Source of the DNA: Chloranthus sessilifolius
Lineage: Eukaryota > Streptophyta > Magnoliopsida > Chloranthales > Chloranthaceae
Direction: 5' to 3'
Assembly (NCBI GenBank): GCA_021018995.1
Contig: CM037585.1
Coordinates: 86,466,646 to 86,530,645, forward strand
DNA: 64,000 nucleotides
Shown piece after piece: positions 1 to 10,659 of this stretch. The first letter of the stretch is position 1, and each line of letters opens with the position of its first letter. The notes below the pieces were generated by a model, which searched no databases, was not told where the DNA came from, and saw nothing but the letters and a program-made list of their open reading frames with translations. The position numbers and the translations under genes are program-made.

Positions 1-295
1 GCTGGAGAAGTCTGCCTTCCAATGGTATGGGGCTCCTCCTCAGCAATAGCCTGTGTATAATTTTGTAGCTTTCCTCCCATCAATTTCTTAGAAGGGTTTA
101 AGTTGGGTCTAGGAAGGGATCCTAGGGTTTAGGGGTGATCTCTAAGGGTTAGGGGAATGGTTCTAATGAGTTCAGGGTGATTCCTAAAGGTCTGGGTTGG
201 TTCCTAAGAGTTCAAGGGTGCCATTGGAAGCATAGGGGTACATCTCTCTTGGAGTACAGACTGATCGGGCCTTGGGCCGAATTTGGGTGTCTACA
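1..295 (-). repeat. Tat-type LTR, U3 end, cut by window edge
   Basis: The stretch matches, in order, the last ~300 bases of the two Tat LTRs that end near 10032 and 37994: a GGAGAAGTC word, repeated 'cctaagggtt' phrases, GGGCCTTGGGCC, then TTTGGGTGTCTACA. Read on the minus strand this is the LTR start TGTAGACACCC. The rest of the LTR lies outside the window, so I cannot tell a solo LTR from a full element. It abuts chromovirus LTR sequence at 296 and was probably inserted into it. Confidence 0.8.
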
Positions 296-537
296 CACGT
301 TAATAAATTTCCCCTACCTCTTACGAAAAATACGTCAAATCACGTGAAACGGAGTGAAGATTCTTAAGCACATATCTGATTCATAACCTACATTTCAAGG
401 TATTGAAAGGTCATTAACTATTGCTTATAAGATCACACACACCAAATATTCGAAAGATTCTCGAAGAAAAATCCGAAATGGCCCAAACTTGCTCAGTCGC
501 GCAAGCGAGTTCCAAGGTCACGCGCGCGAGTCATATG
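296..537 (-). repeat. Chromovirus 3' LTR, inner piece
   Basis: This is continuous with 6418 onward once the Athila insertion is removed; ATATG at 533-537 is the left copy of its target duplication. It holds two copies of the private word of this LTR (TCGCGCAAGCGA at 497, CGCGCGCGAG at 521). The true left end of the LTR (TG on plus) is not visible because a Tat LTR abuts at 295. Confidence 0.65.
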
Positions 538-2402
538 TGTTGTTGTTCTAAGTGTGCATGATTTATTTGCGTTTTGAAAACAAATTTAAAGAATAAGAAA
601 ATATCAGCACAGTTAGAACATAATTAGCCTGCAAGATCAGGGCCAATTGTAGCAAGTTTTAAATATAAGTGAGTAAAAGATCGTCCACAGGGAATTAATT
701 TAAAATTTAAGATAAACCTCCAGATCTGAGCTACCAGATCTGGCCTCTGATCCTATCTACAAAGCACATAAGATGGGAGGTTGAATTTGTCACGTTAACT
801 AAATAATAAAAAGTAAAAATTAAACTAAATGATCCAGATCCGAGTTGGGGTAACGTTTGTGGTAAACTTATATGAAAAATGGAGAAGTAATATCTAACTT
901 TGATTTGGTCCTTGAAATCTAATGAGAATAACTGTAGCTCAGCAGAGGTGATCCAATCTTCATTTGGCTACAAGCACAGATGTAAGAGAGATAAATCTAA
1001 TTCAAGGATTAGGCTTACACTTATGGCTATGGTCTGTCCACTTTAATGGCCACAAACCATCCAATAGTCTTTAACCAAATCCTCAATTCAGAATAGGAAA
1101 CATCACTACAAATGCCGTAAGAGATTAGGTTACCAACACTAATTCTCACAGGATTAATGAATCAAGGGAAATTGCATGCAAAACAATGAATCTAAAGGAG
1201 TCTAATGTACTGAGGAGATCAGAGAGAACCCTTGACATGAGTCCAATGGAGAATGCATAGTTTACAACAACCTTTTAAAATCCACCATTACAATTACAGA
1301 GCACATCTTAAACAGCTCTCAGATTTGCAGTCTTGAATACAACTCTCTTTTGAATTACAGAAATATCTTACAGCTCTTAATTGCTAGTCAAAGTGAAGCT
1401 ATTACAGGGATTACAGACAAGCTGTCTGGCTGGGAAATGGGGGGTTTAGAAATGAAACTCAAAATTTGGATACCCAAATTGGGCAAATAGTTCATCTATT
1501 TATAATTTTCCCTAAGCCAGCTCAAATGTGTATCAACCAATCAGAATTGGATAGATCTGTATCAACCAATAGGAGTCGAGCAGATCCGGATCCGTTTGCG
1601 CCAATCGTAATCGCTTGATCTGGTTCAGCCAATCAAGAAACAGAGGCATCAATTCTGTTATGTAATTCAAAAATCTGTTTGAGCTTCTAGAAGTTCCCGC
1701 CAAGTAATTTCATCTTTGGGTGTTCACATGGGGTGGAATATGCCTTTGGTTCGTGCTCAGAATCTTCCGAAATGTCCTTGGGTTTTAAAACGCATTGGGA
1801 CGCATGCAACAGATTACTGAATTGCCCTTGTTAAAGCTGCGAATCTCCAGAATACCTTTTCGCAGAGTTCAGGGGCCTTTTTGCAAAGTTCAATGACTTC
1901 TGAAGCTCTATTCGCAAAGTTCAATCTTCTTTTCGAGGAGTTCAGATGCTCTTCGAAAGCTACACCTGGAGTTTTAGTCCTTTTTGCAGAGTTTAGGGGC
2001 CTTTTCGCAAAGTTCAATGACTTCTGAAGCTCTGTTCGCAAAGTTCAATCTTCTTTTCGAGGAGTGTTTTCTTCTTTTCACAAAGTTCAAGGTTCTTTAC
2101 GAAAAGTGCAAGTTCTTTGCGAAAAGAATTCTGTAGTGCATTTCTCAAATGTTCTGCTTCTCTTCTGGTCTTTGCCCTTTCTATTTAGACCTTTCCACAG
2201 CTGATGAGGTTGTTTCTTCACTTCCTTCCTTTGGACTGACATGGATTGTCATCTTTTTGGCACTTTTGAGCTACTTTTATGGTTAAGCGTGTCTTTATTG
2301 TTGGCTGCAACATAGGCACTTAAAATACTTATTTAGTTCTCTCAAGGGTCTATCAAGGCCCAGATTAAGGGGTGAAAAATGGTATTTTCCAGTTCTCAAC
2401 AC
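538..2402 (-). repeat. Element A 3' LTR
   Basis: It runs from TGTTGTTGTTCTAAG to CCAGTTCTCAACA on plus. It aligns over its length with the reverse complement of the element C LTR (50153-52008). On the minus strand it starts TGTTGAGAACTGG, directly after the purine tract AGGTTTGGGGGTG. U3 holds the phased word array (1840-2121). A conserved stem element lies near 1030-1065. Confidence 0.93.
1840..2121. promoter_or_regulatory. Phased TTCGCAAAG word array in U3 of element A
   Basis: Thirteen copies of a word of the form (T)TTCGCA(A/G)AG or TTCGAAAG have the cytosine of the core at 1840, 1861, 1882, 1913, 1934, 1954, 1985, 2006, 2037, 2058, 2079, 2100 and 2120. Some copies carry C-to-T or G-to-A changes. 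All gaps are 20-21 or 31 bp: 280 bp in 27 steps of about 10.4 bp. The same array is kept in the 5' LTR (5847-6130). Function is unknown; position in U3 suggests a regulatory array. Confidence 0.75.
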
Positions 2403-2427
2403 ACCCCCAAACCTAAGCTTTGCTAGT
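2403..2427 (-). other. Element A polypurine tract
   Basis: On the minus strand the sequence CTTAGGTTTGGGGGTG lies directly before the LTR start TGTTGAGAACTGG. This is the site expected to prime plus-strand DNA synthesis in Athila elements, and the same words precede the 3' LTRs of B (32841-32860) and D2 (59597-59620). Confidence 0.85.
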
Positions 2428-5400
2428 CCCTGAGCAAAGACAAAATTTAAAAATAGAATGAAAAGCCATTTTTGTAGGGAGCACAGTTGCATTTAGCATA
2501 TGCAACAAGCCTTTTAAACCCCTAGGTGATCCCTAGTGGAGGAGTGAAGTCTCCGAGGGTTTTCAAAGTGAAGGTACCACAAACTTCTCCAATAAATCGC
2601 TTAAGATCAATGCAGTTATTAAAGCAAACTTTTATCCAATCGATTATTCACATCTCGATCGAGTTGTAAGAAGTTTTTTAAGAAAACATCAGCTCAAAAC
2701 TAAAATTCTGTTGTAATTCCTTTACCATTCACTCAGTTGGTGTCAAAAAGTTTTTACAAGAAAAATTAATGAAAAGCTTGCCTTCTATTTGAGAATCCAG
2801 TTTTGATGTTACCCCAAATAATTTGATTTCAAACTCAACTCTCACAAGGGTTTTCACTCACCATGTAAATATGAGGGTTGCACTATTTCACACAGCTCAA
2901 GAGCAATTACAGTCCTCAAATAGGATTGTAAGCAGGAGCATAGGCATTGCTTTTCAGTTCTGAATTTACTACTTTTTTTCACCATAGATTACACAAATCC
3001 TTATCTCCATGTGACAGCTCAATCCATCATTGATCAGTAAGGACTTTAACTTGGGTTGTAATGTGGCTTATGGGTGAAATTTATCAAGAATAAAGGGGTG
3101 GAATGGAGTTCAAAATTGAGAAGTCAGTCAAGGTAAGGAGGTGATAGACACACCTTTTTCAATTCAGCACAATTTCATCTTCTTCTTTAAATTTTCAGAG
3201 CCAAAGTGGCCATCTTTTTCTCTTTCTTTTTCAAACTTCCAATGAAATGCCTTCTCTTTTTTTTTTTTTTTTTTTTAAATCAACATTGACTGGAATGCCA
3301 CATTTCTTCTGCTGATACATCATTGCCTTCAATTATTTTTCTTTTTCTTTTACCAAACTGTTACCCAACTCACCTTTCTTCTTGATTTCTTTCCTTTACC
3401 TTCTGAATTCTCAGAGTGAGGGTTAGGCTAAATGAGGTTGATGAGGTTTCAAAGAAATCTTGGATTTATAAAGCTCAATTGGTGTGTATCAAGGGCAGTT
3501 TCAAAAGGTTGGGCTTTTTGAAGTTCAAACTGTCCAAAAGGAGGCCTTACATCATGTCTTTAATATCATGATTGCTGTCAAGATATTTTAACTTGGATAT
3601 GTGTAACTTCTAGTGATAACAAGCCGGTTCAAACAGTCCCTAGAGCAGAAAAAACTGCCAATTTATACCTCCAAAGAATACATTTCAGGTCCAAATCTCA
3701 CTGGGTGTGGTTTTCTATCAAATTCTTGAGGTATATCATCACTGGTTTCTCTCTTTTTAGGTTTACTAAAACATCAATTTTCTTTTGGAAATTTTCTGAC
3801 ATTCACTTCATGAAAGTATTAGAATTACACTAGAAATTAATTTTAAAAAGTTTTAACTTCCTCATTTTAAAAAAAAACAGGTGTGAGATTACTTCATTTT
3901 CAAAAATTCTGCTGATCATAAGCTGCACCAAGCATTAACTTATTTTATTGGCATCTCTGCCACACCCCCAATCCTAAGATGAACATTGTCCTCAATGTTC
4001 TAGACAATGAGAGACTAGGGGCAGCAGGGTAAAAGAAGAAAGAAAAACTAAGAACAGAAAAAATCTAAACTATATGCAGCAGAAAATAAAAATGTAAAAC
4101 TGAAGATATGAACAAGGAAATGGAAAACATGATATACAAATGCAAGAAAAATCAACAAACCAACGCTAGAACTGCTAAATAAAATCTAAAAATTAGAAGG
4201 ATTACTATGCAAATGGAAGGAAACTAATGCTAATAACAGAGAAACAGTAAAAACAAGGTAAGGGACTGAATATAAAGTTAAAAAAAATAAAAAAAATGTT
4301 GATACAAAAACAGAATTTGTGAGTGCAAAATAGGGAAACTAAGTTAGAAACTAACTGTACTCACAGAAAAATGACAAAAATTAGTAAAACGAGGACACAT
4401 TAACCTAAGAAAGAAAAAAAATCAGCGATCTAAAAACAGAATTTGAAACTAAAATTCCTAAAACAGAAAATCTAATGCCAAATGATACATCCTAAGCCCA
4501 AAAAAAAAAAAAAAAAAAAAAAAGCCTGAGATACTTATGAATCTAAGTGAATATAAAAATGATTAGCAGGAATACAGTGAAAAGCAAGATTCATAAGACT
4601 GACCCCTTTGTTGATGATGTGTATGAATAAAAAAAATAATGAAGCATGGGAGCACATATTAAAAACAGGGTTCACACACAGCTGAGACCCATTTATGATG
4701 AAGAAATCTCGAAGGAAAATAAAATTAGTGGGCCCATTGAATATTCAAAACAACCTATGATTCACTACTCATTATCCTACATGATTCCTAAAAAAGAAAA
4801 AATAATCTCAGCAGGTCCAGATGGGAAAAGTGGATGCAAATGGAGAAAAACAGCCCATCCGGAAGATATCTATATATATATATATATATATTTTGTTTTT
4901 ATAATTTTCAATTTTTTTTTTTTTTTTTTTCACTTGTTTTGGATCAGCCCGGGCTCAACAAGAGCCCTTATTTACTACTGCTGAAAATAATGAGAAACAA
5001 CTCAGAGATTTTCTATTTGTGTTTTCAGCTTCTTTTATTTTGTATTTGGTTTTGTATAAAAAAAATCAGATGCCTACAAGATGAAATTATAATCAAAACA
5101 AACATTAAAACATCTCAAGAATTTAAAAATAGAAAATGAATGCAAAGGAGAAGGATGCAAACTCAGCAGATCTGCTCCACTTTAGTCCAGATGCTCCTTG
5201 TTGACGTGCTCCAGATCTCGCAAAAATCCAAAAATTACAATTTTATTCAAGTATATTGACAAAATAAAAGAAAAACTCAGTGCTCCCGCCAAATTTGACA
5301 AAAGACAAAAAGTGGCAAGAGATTTATTCAAATAACTAGAAGGCAAAGAATAAAACTCGTAAAAATAAAAAATTCTGCAGATAAAAGGTTTTCTATACAA

Positions 5401-5519
5401 AAGCTAGAGACATTTAATCAAGCACTTGGAATGCAAAGTGCAGGTTTAAAGCAAAAATTAAAATGAAAATCAAATCTACAAAATTGAAAAACTTAGGTCT
5501 ACCAATTTTAAAATCTATT
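2428..5519 (-). other. Element A internal region, non-coding
   Basis: I see no gene. The part nearest the 3' LTR (2428-3990) aligns with the same-position parts of B (31240-32840) and D2 (59640-61262); shared phrases include GGAGTGAAGTCTCC and TAAACCCCTAGGTGATCCCT. A second, internal purine-tract-like word (minus strand of CACACCCCCAATCCTAAG) lies at 3960-3977. The rest (3990-5519) is A-rich, with poly-A/poly-T runs (3258-3276, 4500-4523, 4913-4931) and an AT microsatellite at 4870-4890. Short frames here are chance products. Confidence 0.7.
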
Positions 5520-5540
5520 CCCCGGCAACGGCGCCAAAAA
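5520..5540 (-). other. Element A primer-binding site
   Basis: On the minus strand: TTTTTGGCGCCGTTGCCGGG immediately after the LTR end. TGGCGCCGTTGCCGGGG is the usual Athila primer site, matching the 3' end of a plant tRNA (tRNA-Asp in the family, from memory). Confidence 0.85.
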
Positions 5541-5542
5541 CT

Positions 5543-6417
5543 TGTTGTTATTCTAACTGTGCTGATATTTTCTTATTCTTTAAATCTGTTTTCAAAACGC
5601 AAATAAATCATGCACACTTAGAACAACAACAAGTTTTTGGCGCCGCTGCCGGGCATCAATTCTGTTATGTAATTCAAAAATCTGTTTGAGCTTCTAGAAG
5701 TTCCCGCCAAGTAATTTCATCTTTGGGTGTTCACATGGGGTGGAATATGCCTTTGGTTCGTGCTCAGAATCTTCCGGAATGTCCTTGGGTTTTAAAACGC
5801 ATTGGGACGCGTGCAATAGATTACTGAATTGCCCTTATTAAAGCTGCGAATCTCCAGAATACCTTTTCGCAGAGTTCAGGAGCCTTTTCGCAAAGTTTAA
5901 TGACTTCTGAAGCTCTGTTCGCAAAGTTCAATCTTCTTTTCGAGGAGTTTAGATGCTCTTCGAAAGCTACACCTAGAGTTTTAGTCCTTTTCGCAGAGTT
6001 TAGGGGCCTTTTCGCAAAGTTCAATGACTTCTGAAGCTCTGTTCGCAAAGTTCAATCTTCTTTTCGAGGAGTGTTTTCTTCTTTTCGCAAAGTTCAAGGT
6101 TCTTTACGAAAAGTGCAAGTTCTTTGCGAAAAGAACTCTGTAGTGCATTTCTCTGTTCGAAATGTTCCCTGCTTCTCTTACAGGTCTTTGCCTCTTCTAT
6201 TTAGACCTTTCCACAGCTGATGAGGTTGTTTCTTCACTTCCTTCCTTTGGACTGACATGGATTGTCATCTTTTTGGCACTTTTGAGCTGCTTTTATGGTT
6301 AAGCGTGTCTTTATTGTTGGCTGCAACATAGGCACTTAAAATACTTATTTAGTTCTCTCAAGGGTCTATCAAGGCCCAGATTAAGGGGTGAAAAATGGTA
6401 TTTTCCAGTTCTCAACA
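5543..6417 (-). repeat. Element A 5' LTR, internally deleted and partly inverted
   Basis: It is only 875 bp against 1865 bp for its 3' partner. After TGTTGTT (5543-5549) the next ~80 bp (5550-5631) are the LTR terminus in the opposite direction, followed by a second, forward primer-binding site (5632-5653). Normal LTR order then resumes at CATCAATTCTG, equivalent to about 1646. About 1.1 kb of LTR is missing. The rest, including the U3 word array (5847-6130), is intact and ends CTCAACA before the target copy ATATG. Confidence 0.88.
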
Positions 6418-7413
6418 ATATGGCACCTCACAGTCGCGCGAGCTCGCTCGAGCGATTGTGCTCTCTTTCTCTTTCTCACTCTCACAGCCTGAGATAGTTG
6501 CACGCGTGAGTTCTAAGGTCGCCCGAGCGACTTCTCATGGTCAGACTCAGTCGTGCGAGTGACTGTTCACAGATATTTTTCACACCTAATCTAAAGCTTA
6601 TCTCGCATGAGCGAGTTCAAGTAACGCGAGCGAATCTCAAGGTCGCGCAAGCAACTTTCGGGACTTTGGAGTTTTTTTCTCAAAATCTTACTTTCTTTAT
6701 TTTCCCCCCTTTCACCTAACTTTGATACAGATTAAATGAATCATTTCTAGGGCATTTATTACTATTATTTATCAACATTAATCTACCATTAATGCATTCA
6801 AAATCACAAGATCTTACGTCATTAATCTTTATGGATTCATGACCGAATGAACGCATAAATCGATACTTCTTCCACACAAATCGAAAAGGTTTGAGGTCCA
6901 CCTTCTTGCAATCGTGTCGAAATGCAAGCACGATTGATTCCCTTCCAATTGACACAACTCACGCTTCACGCTCTACGGCGATTCCAACGTGGACTTCTCA
7001 CACTCTTCACAATTCCAAAACAAACACTCCTTAGGTCACCTCTTGAGTCAACGATCAAGAAAGAGGAGCAATTTGCATGATAGATCGCCCACGATCTCGC
7101 TCTCAAGCGCACAGTTCTCACAAGCTCTCTCTTTTTTCTCTCTTCTTTTCCAAAAATTTTAAAGGCAATGCACATAAAAGGGTTTACCCTTCTCATATAC
7201 ATTTGGTTGGCTTCCATGTGAAGCACAAACACCCACCCTTAGGTGTTTCACACAAAGTTTGGTTCACTTGTGAATCCCGCACATCTAAGTTAGTTGTTTG
7301 CTCATTCTCAATCACATTAAGTGATCTTGCTAAATCCGAAACGGTACAGTGCACCGCACCGACACGTGTACCAAGTTTCTCTACACAATTTCCCTAAATT
7401 TGGGGGTGTTACA
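6418..7413 (-). repeat. Chromovirus 3' LTR, outer piece
   Basis: It continues the LTR piece 296-537. It ends on plus with TTTGGGGGTGTTACA, the reverse complement of TGTAACACCCCCAAA, the LTR start form common in Tekay/Del elements. U3 includes copies of TCGCGCGAGCGA between 6434 and 6655. No matching 5' LTR is present in the window. Confidence 0.75.
6434..6655. promoter_or_regulatory. TCGCGCGAGCGA word array in chromovirus LTR
   Basis: Copies and near copies lie at 6434, 6444, 6500, 6518, 6551, 6604, 6624 and 6643, continuing the two copies at 497 and 521 in the other LTR piece. Neighbour gaps of 10, 17-21, 32 and 52 bp occur, but others (25, 27, 58) do not fit whole helical turns, so phasing is weaker than in elements A, C and E. 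Confidence 0.55.
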
Positions 7414-7433
7414 TCCTCCCCTCCTTATAAAAT
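7414..7433 (-). other. Chromovirus polypurine tract
   Basis: On the minus strand AAGGAGGGGAGGA directly precedes TGTAACACCCCC. A purine run ending at the LTR start marks the right border of the 3' LTR and fixes the element's direction. Confidence 0.8.
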
Positions 7434-7910
7434 TTTCTTCGTCGAAAATTGACCACACGTACACATGTTTATCTGTAACGCACACATATATAGTCACACA
7501 CGCGTACTCATCCGTCCACACCTACAAACAGATTTCAATGTGTATTCATACACTTCCATTAGTCCACACATTCATGCTCATGCATGTATCTCGTCACATC
7601 CACACTTACTCCACACGTATACATACATTTTCCAGATGCACACGTAGCCATACACATCTATTTAAACAATAAAAGCTATACATAAACCATTCAACCATAT
7701 CCACATTGATTATTATTATATGAAATCACTTACAATCAAGTTCCATTCGAAAATTTATAATTTCCTAGCATGGCACCCATGTTACGATCCACAAAAATTA
7801 TAACTGTCTTTCCCCAAAAACTTTCAACCATTGTTTAAAATTCACAATATTAAAAATTTACAACCTTCCAAATTAAAACATAATAAAAACAAAAAGAAAA
7901 TATCCAACAA
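7434..7910 (-). other. Chromovirus 3' untranslated stretch
   Basis: There is no gene. Between 7450 and 7670 the plus strand is rich in CACAC words, which open spurious frames. The remainder is AT-rich and lies between the accessory-frame stop and the purine tract. Confidence 0.6.
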
Positions 7911-8402
7911 TCATAGCCTCTCGGCTAGTCCACAGTCCTCATCCCCACCTGGCTGATCTGCATCGTTATCATCAGCTCCACCGGCTCCGAAACTAGAAGC
8001 CCCAAACACATATGCTCGTGCTGCACTCATGCGCTGGAGGTAATCTGATGGGTACATGTACCACATGGCATCACTTAGCATAGTCTCATGGTAGTAGAGC
8101 TGGCGTGTGTTTCGCTCGTTTTGCTGCGGAATTTGTTAGAGCGCTATGTCTTGCAAATCCATTCGTCGAAAAAGCTTCACTGCAAAATCAAAACTACCGT
8201 ATGAAGGAATTGGTGGTGGTATTGGGTACTGAGCCTCTTGATCTGGCTCCACATGGGGCTGTTGCGGTGGTTGTTGTTGCTGTTGTTGTTGTTGTTGCTG
8301 TTGCTATACAAGGTCTTCTGTTTGGCAGCGCTTCATGCTCGCATTCAGACTAGTGAGGCTAATCTTCAAGTCATCATATTTATATGTTTGGAGGTTGTCG
8401 GT
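7911..8402 (-). pseudogene. Accessory protein of chromovirus, C-terminal part with poly-Gln
   Basis: On the minus strand, directly after the Tat target duplication, a frame reads DNLQTYKYDDLKISLTSLN, then a run of about 12 Gln, then HVEPDQEAQYPIPPIPSY and an acidic tail ending CGLAERL-stop. The stop is at 7911-7913. Two in-frame stops interrupt it. The frame continues that of the N-terminal part (37995-38790): the reading phase across the removed Tat element is kept. It is therefore one gene cut in two by the Tat insertion. It lies between the chromodomain end and the 3' LTR, so it is either an accessory frame of the chromovirus or a captured gene. The poly-Gln/acidic tail suggests a disordered region; no function is known to me. 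Confidence 0.55.
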
Positions 8403-9128
8403 TGTGCAACCGTGAGATTTTTGACGATCTCGTCGTGGTGATGCACTCACTTGTAAAAAATATAGAGTCGCCACCCGGAGCTTTCGGTGTCCCGAAAAAC
8501 CTAGTTCATTTTTATGAGCACCGAAGTGCTAAAAATATGACTCTGAATCCGGTCCACACTAAAGGCTCTTGGGTAGGGGCTTCGGTTATCGATCGGGAAG
8601 GTGTTAGGCACCTGATCAACCCGCTTAATGCTGTTTTTACTAATGGCCAACACAAAAATAAAGTAAAAGAAAAAAAATGGCTTCCTCTTGTCCAAATGGG
8701 CCTTAAATCCTATTTGCGCCCCTCCGTTCCTACCGAAAATTTGGTGGCGTAACGACACAAATGGGAGGATAGGAAGAGCTAAGGAAGAGATATGAGAAGA
8801 AAGGGGAGAGCCGGAGCCCTCGAGCCCTTGTAGCACCGTAGGAGAGCCTTGTGTGGCTTGCTTTTGATGAGCTCTTGAAGGCTTGTATGGTGGAAATAGG
8901 AATTCTAACCTCTAAGGCTTGCTAGATAAGAGGTAGGGAGGGAAGAAAAATGGGTAGCATGTACCTAAACTAAAGGATCTAAGGTAAAAAATATCACTCA
9001 AAGGGGGTTTTGGAATTCTAGAATTTGTATGAGCAATGGTGCACCAAAGGGAGAAAGATCTTCTTACTTTAAGCTCTTTCTCTCTTAGGTAAAAATTCTC
9101 AACCTTTAAACCAAAGGGAGGGGGGCTC

Positions 9129-9136
9129 TATTTATA
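9129..9136 (-). promoter_or_regulatory. TATA box of Tat 3' LTR
   Basis: TATAAATA on the minus strand is followed by AGAGCCCCCC. The same words occur in the 5' LTR near 37090-37100. It splits the LTR into U3 (to its right) and R/U5 (to its left). Confidence 0.7.
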
Positions 9137-9415
9137 GGAAAAGGGTGGATTAAGAGAGTTTTTAGATGCTAATAATGGTTAGAAATTAGGTAATCTAGCA
9201 TCTAAGGTTTCCTAGGGTTTCAAGGGTTTAGAAAAGTGTGAAGATGGGCTTTAATGGTGGATGATGGGTTAATGGTTTAGACCACTTATAGGTTGCAAAT
9301 AGATGTTAAAAGGGTGTAACAAAGTTATCAAAACACACCCTAAGGACTGAGGTGTTCAATAAGTCAAACCCTAGCTTCAAAATTTGAGACAAAAACTAGA
9401 GGTCACTGTTCATAT

Positions 9416-9640
9416 GCCTGGCGCAACTATTAGTTGCGTCAGGCAAATGTACAGTAAAATAGTTCTTTACAGTAGCCTGAAAGTTGGCTTCGCGAGGGGT
9501 GGGGGGACCCATTTATATCTAGCGTAACTATTATTTACGCCAGGCTATTTCTAGGGAAAAAAGGCCTGGTGCAATTATTAGTTATGCCAGGAAAATTCTA
9601 GGGGAAAATGGCTTGGCGCAACTATTAGGTGCGCTAGTCA
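9416..9640. promoter_or_regulatory. Tat U3 palindrome array (GGCGCAACTATTAGTTGCGCC)
   Basis: Four copies of an inverted repeat with arms of about 13 bp around a single central T are centred at 9430, 9531, 9578 and 9625 (gaps 101, 47, 47). The 5' LTR keeps the same four at 37394, 37495, 37542 and 37589, with identical gaps. Substitutions differ between copies. Confidence 0.75.
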
Positions 9641-10032
9641 AAAATTCTTTCAAAATGACCTGATTTGCAAATGGTCATAACTTTTGATATATAACTCTGA
9701 TTGAAGTGATATTTGGCTTGTTAGAAAGATAGGAAAGTTCTCTTTCCAATGGTATATAACTTAGCTCTTAAAACGGTCTAGGTAAAATTTTGCACTCCTC
9801 TTTCCAGCCACTGCTTGGGAGGGTTTGACACCGGTCAAGAAAAGGGTTCTAATAGATTTAGAAAGGTTAGGATTGATTCCTAAGGGTTCAGGAAGGTTTC
9901 TAAGGGTTTGAAAAGGCTCCTAAGGGTTTGGAAAGGTTCCTAAGGGTTTCATACATGCCATCAAAAGCTCGGAAGTGCACCTCTCTCGAAATGTATTTCG
10001 ATTGGGCCTTGGGCCAAATTTGGGTGTATATA

Positions 10033-10048
10033 GATGCCCCTCTTTGGT
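10033..10048 (-). other. Tat polypurine tract
   Basis: On the minus strand CCAAAGAGGGGCATC abuts the LTR start. The Tat LTR at 45344 has the related tract CCGAAAAGGGGCATC. Confidence 0.82.
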
Positions 10049-10659
10049 ATCCGATCACTAATGATCGAATGCTAAAGAAAAGAGACCTCCGAAGAGGCCC
10101 AAGGTATTACTGACGGGCCTGTTGCATTCAGAACGAACTTCAAACATCAGATGAGTAACATGGTGAGAAAATGAAAGCCCTGAATGTCAGGCTAAACATT
10201 CATTTTTCAAGGTAATCAGTCCCCAAGCGCTTAGCGACCTTACAGGGCATAACCGAGGTGGAACGAGTTGCGAAAGTCCTGTATGCCAGGCCAAACATTT
10301 GCTTCTCGAGATGATTTGAAGGTATTTGATGTTTAAGATTCATTCTGAATGCAACAGCTTCGTAAGTAAGAGGGGTGATCGACCCACATTCAAATATAGG
10401 CGCAAAGTAAACATATGCAAGGCTCCTCAATTTGTGTCCAATCCTACGTGGCATTTGATTGCCCATCTGACTATTCATGGGTGCCCCTACTGAAAGCAGG
10501 GTTCGAGGTCTTTGGGCGAACCCATCGATCTCGAAGTTTATTTAGCATGACTACCCTAGCAGAGTGAATAGACATCACAATGCTTTTTGGGAGTACGTGC
10601 CATTTTCAAAAACGTGCCCTAAATCAATATGATCTAGCGCATCCAGCTTCAACTACCTT
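10049..10659 (-). other. Tat 3' non-coding region, distal part
   Basis: I see no gene. The sequence is unique within the window and joins the purine tract to the duplicated block that follows. Short frames lack any family resemblance. Confidence 0.5.

Larger units (their letters stand above)
538..6417 (-). mobile_element. Athila-type non-coding derivative (element A)
   Basis: A complete insertion in minus orientation: 3' LTR 538-2402, purine tract, about 3.1 kb non-coding internal part, primer-binding site, rearranged 5' LTR 5543-6417. The target duplication ATATG is exact at 533-537 and 6418-6422. LTR ends are TG...CA. No gag, protease or pol frame survives, so the element is a large non-autonomous derivative that would need proteins in trans. 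LTR wording and primer site ally it with element C (50153 onward). Confidence 0.92.
8403..10032 (-). repeat. Tat 3' LTR
   Basis: It aligns end to end with 36361-37994 (about 1.63 kb each). It begins TGTGCAACCGTGAG on plus (partner TGTGAAATCGTGGG) and ends TGTATATA where the partner has TGTCTACA, so its terminal bases are mutated. A minus-strand TATA box CCTATAAATAGAG lies at 9127-9139. Upstream U3 carries the palindrome array at 9416-9640. Confidence 0.92.

Noticed and set aside
1814..2041. Open frame with repeated peptide (LNFAKR / ELCEK phrases) across the element A array
   Set aside because: The repeat comes from the word array. Gaps of 21 and 31 bp do not keep frame over the array, no start context or neighbour supports it, and the same array in element C gives a different peptide.
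1840..2121. Reading the 21-bp gaps as 21-nt phased small-RNA registers
   Set aside because: The frequent 31-bp gaps break a 21-nt register, whereas both lengths fit ~10.4-bp turns; small-RNA data would settle it.
4646..5139. Plus-strand frames in element A with Ile/Tyr and Phe runs
   Set aside because: Produced by an AT microsatellite and a poly-T run.
7077..7672. Overlapping plus-strand frames in the chromovirus LTR and CACAC-rich stretch
   Set aside because: Low-complexity sequence and LTR; composition explains the open frames.
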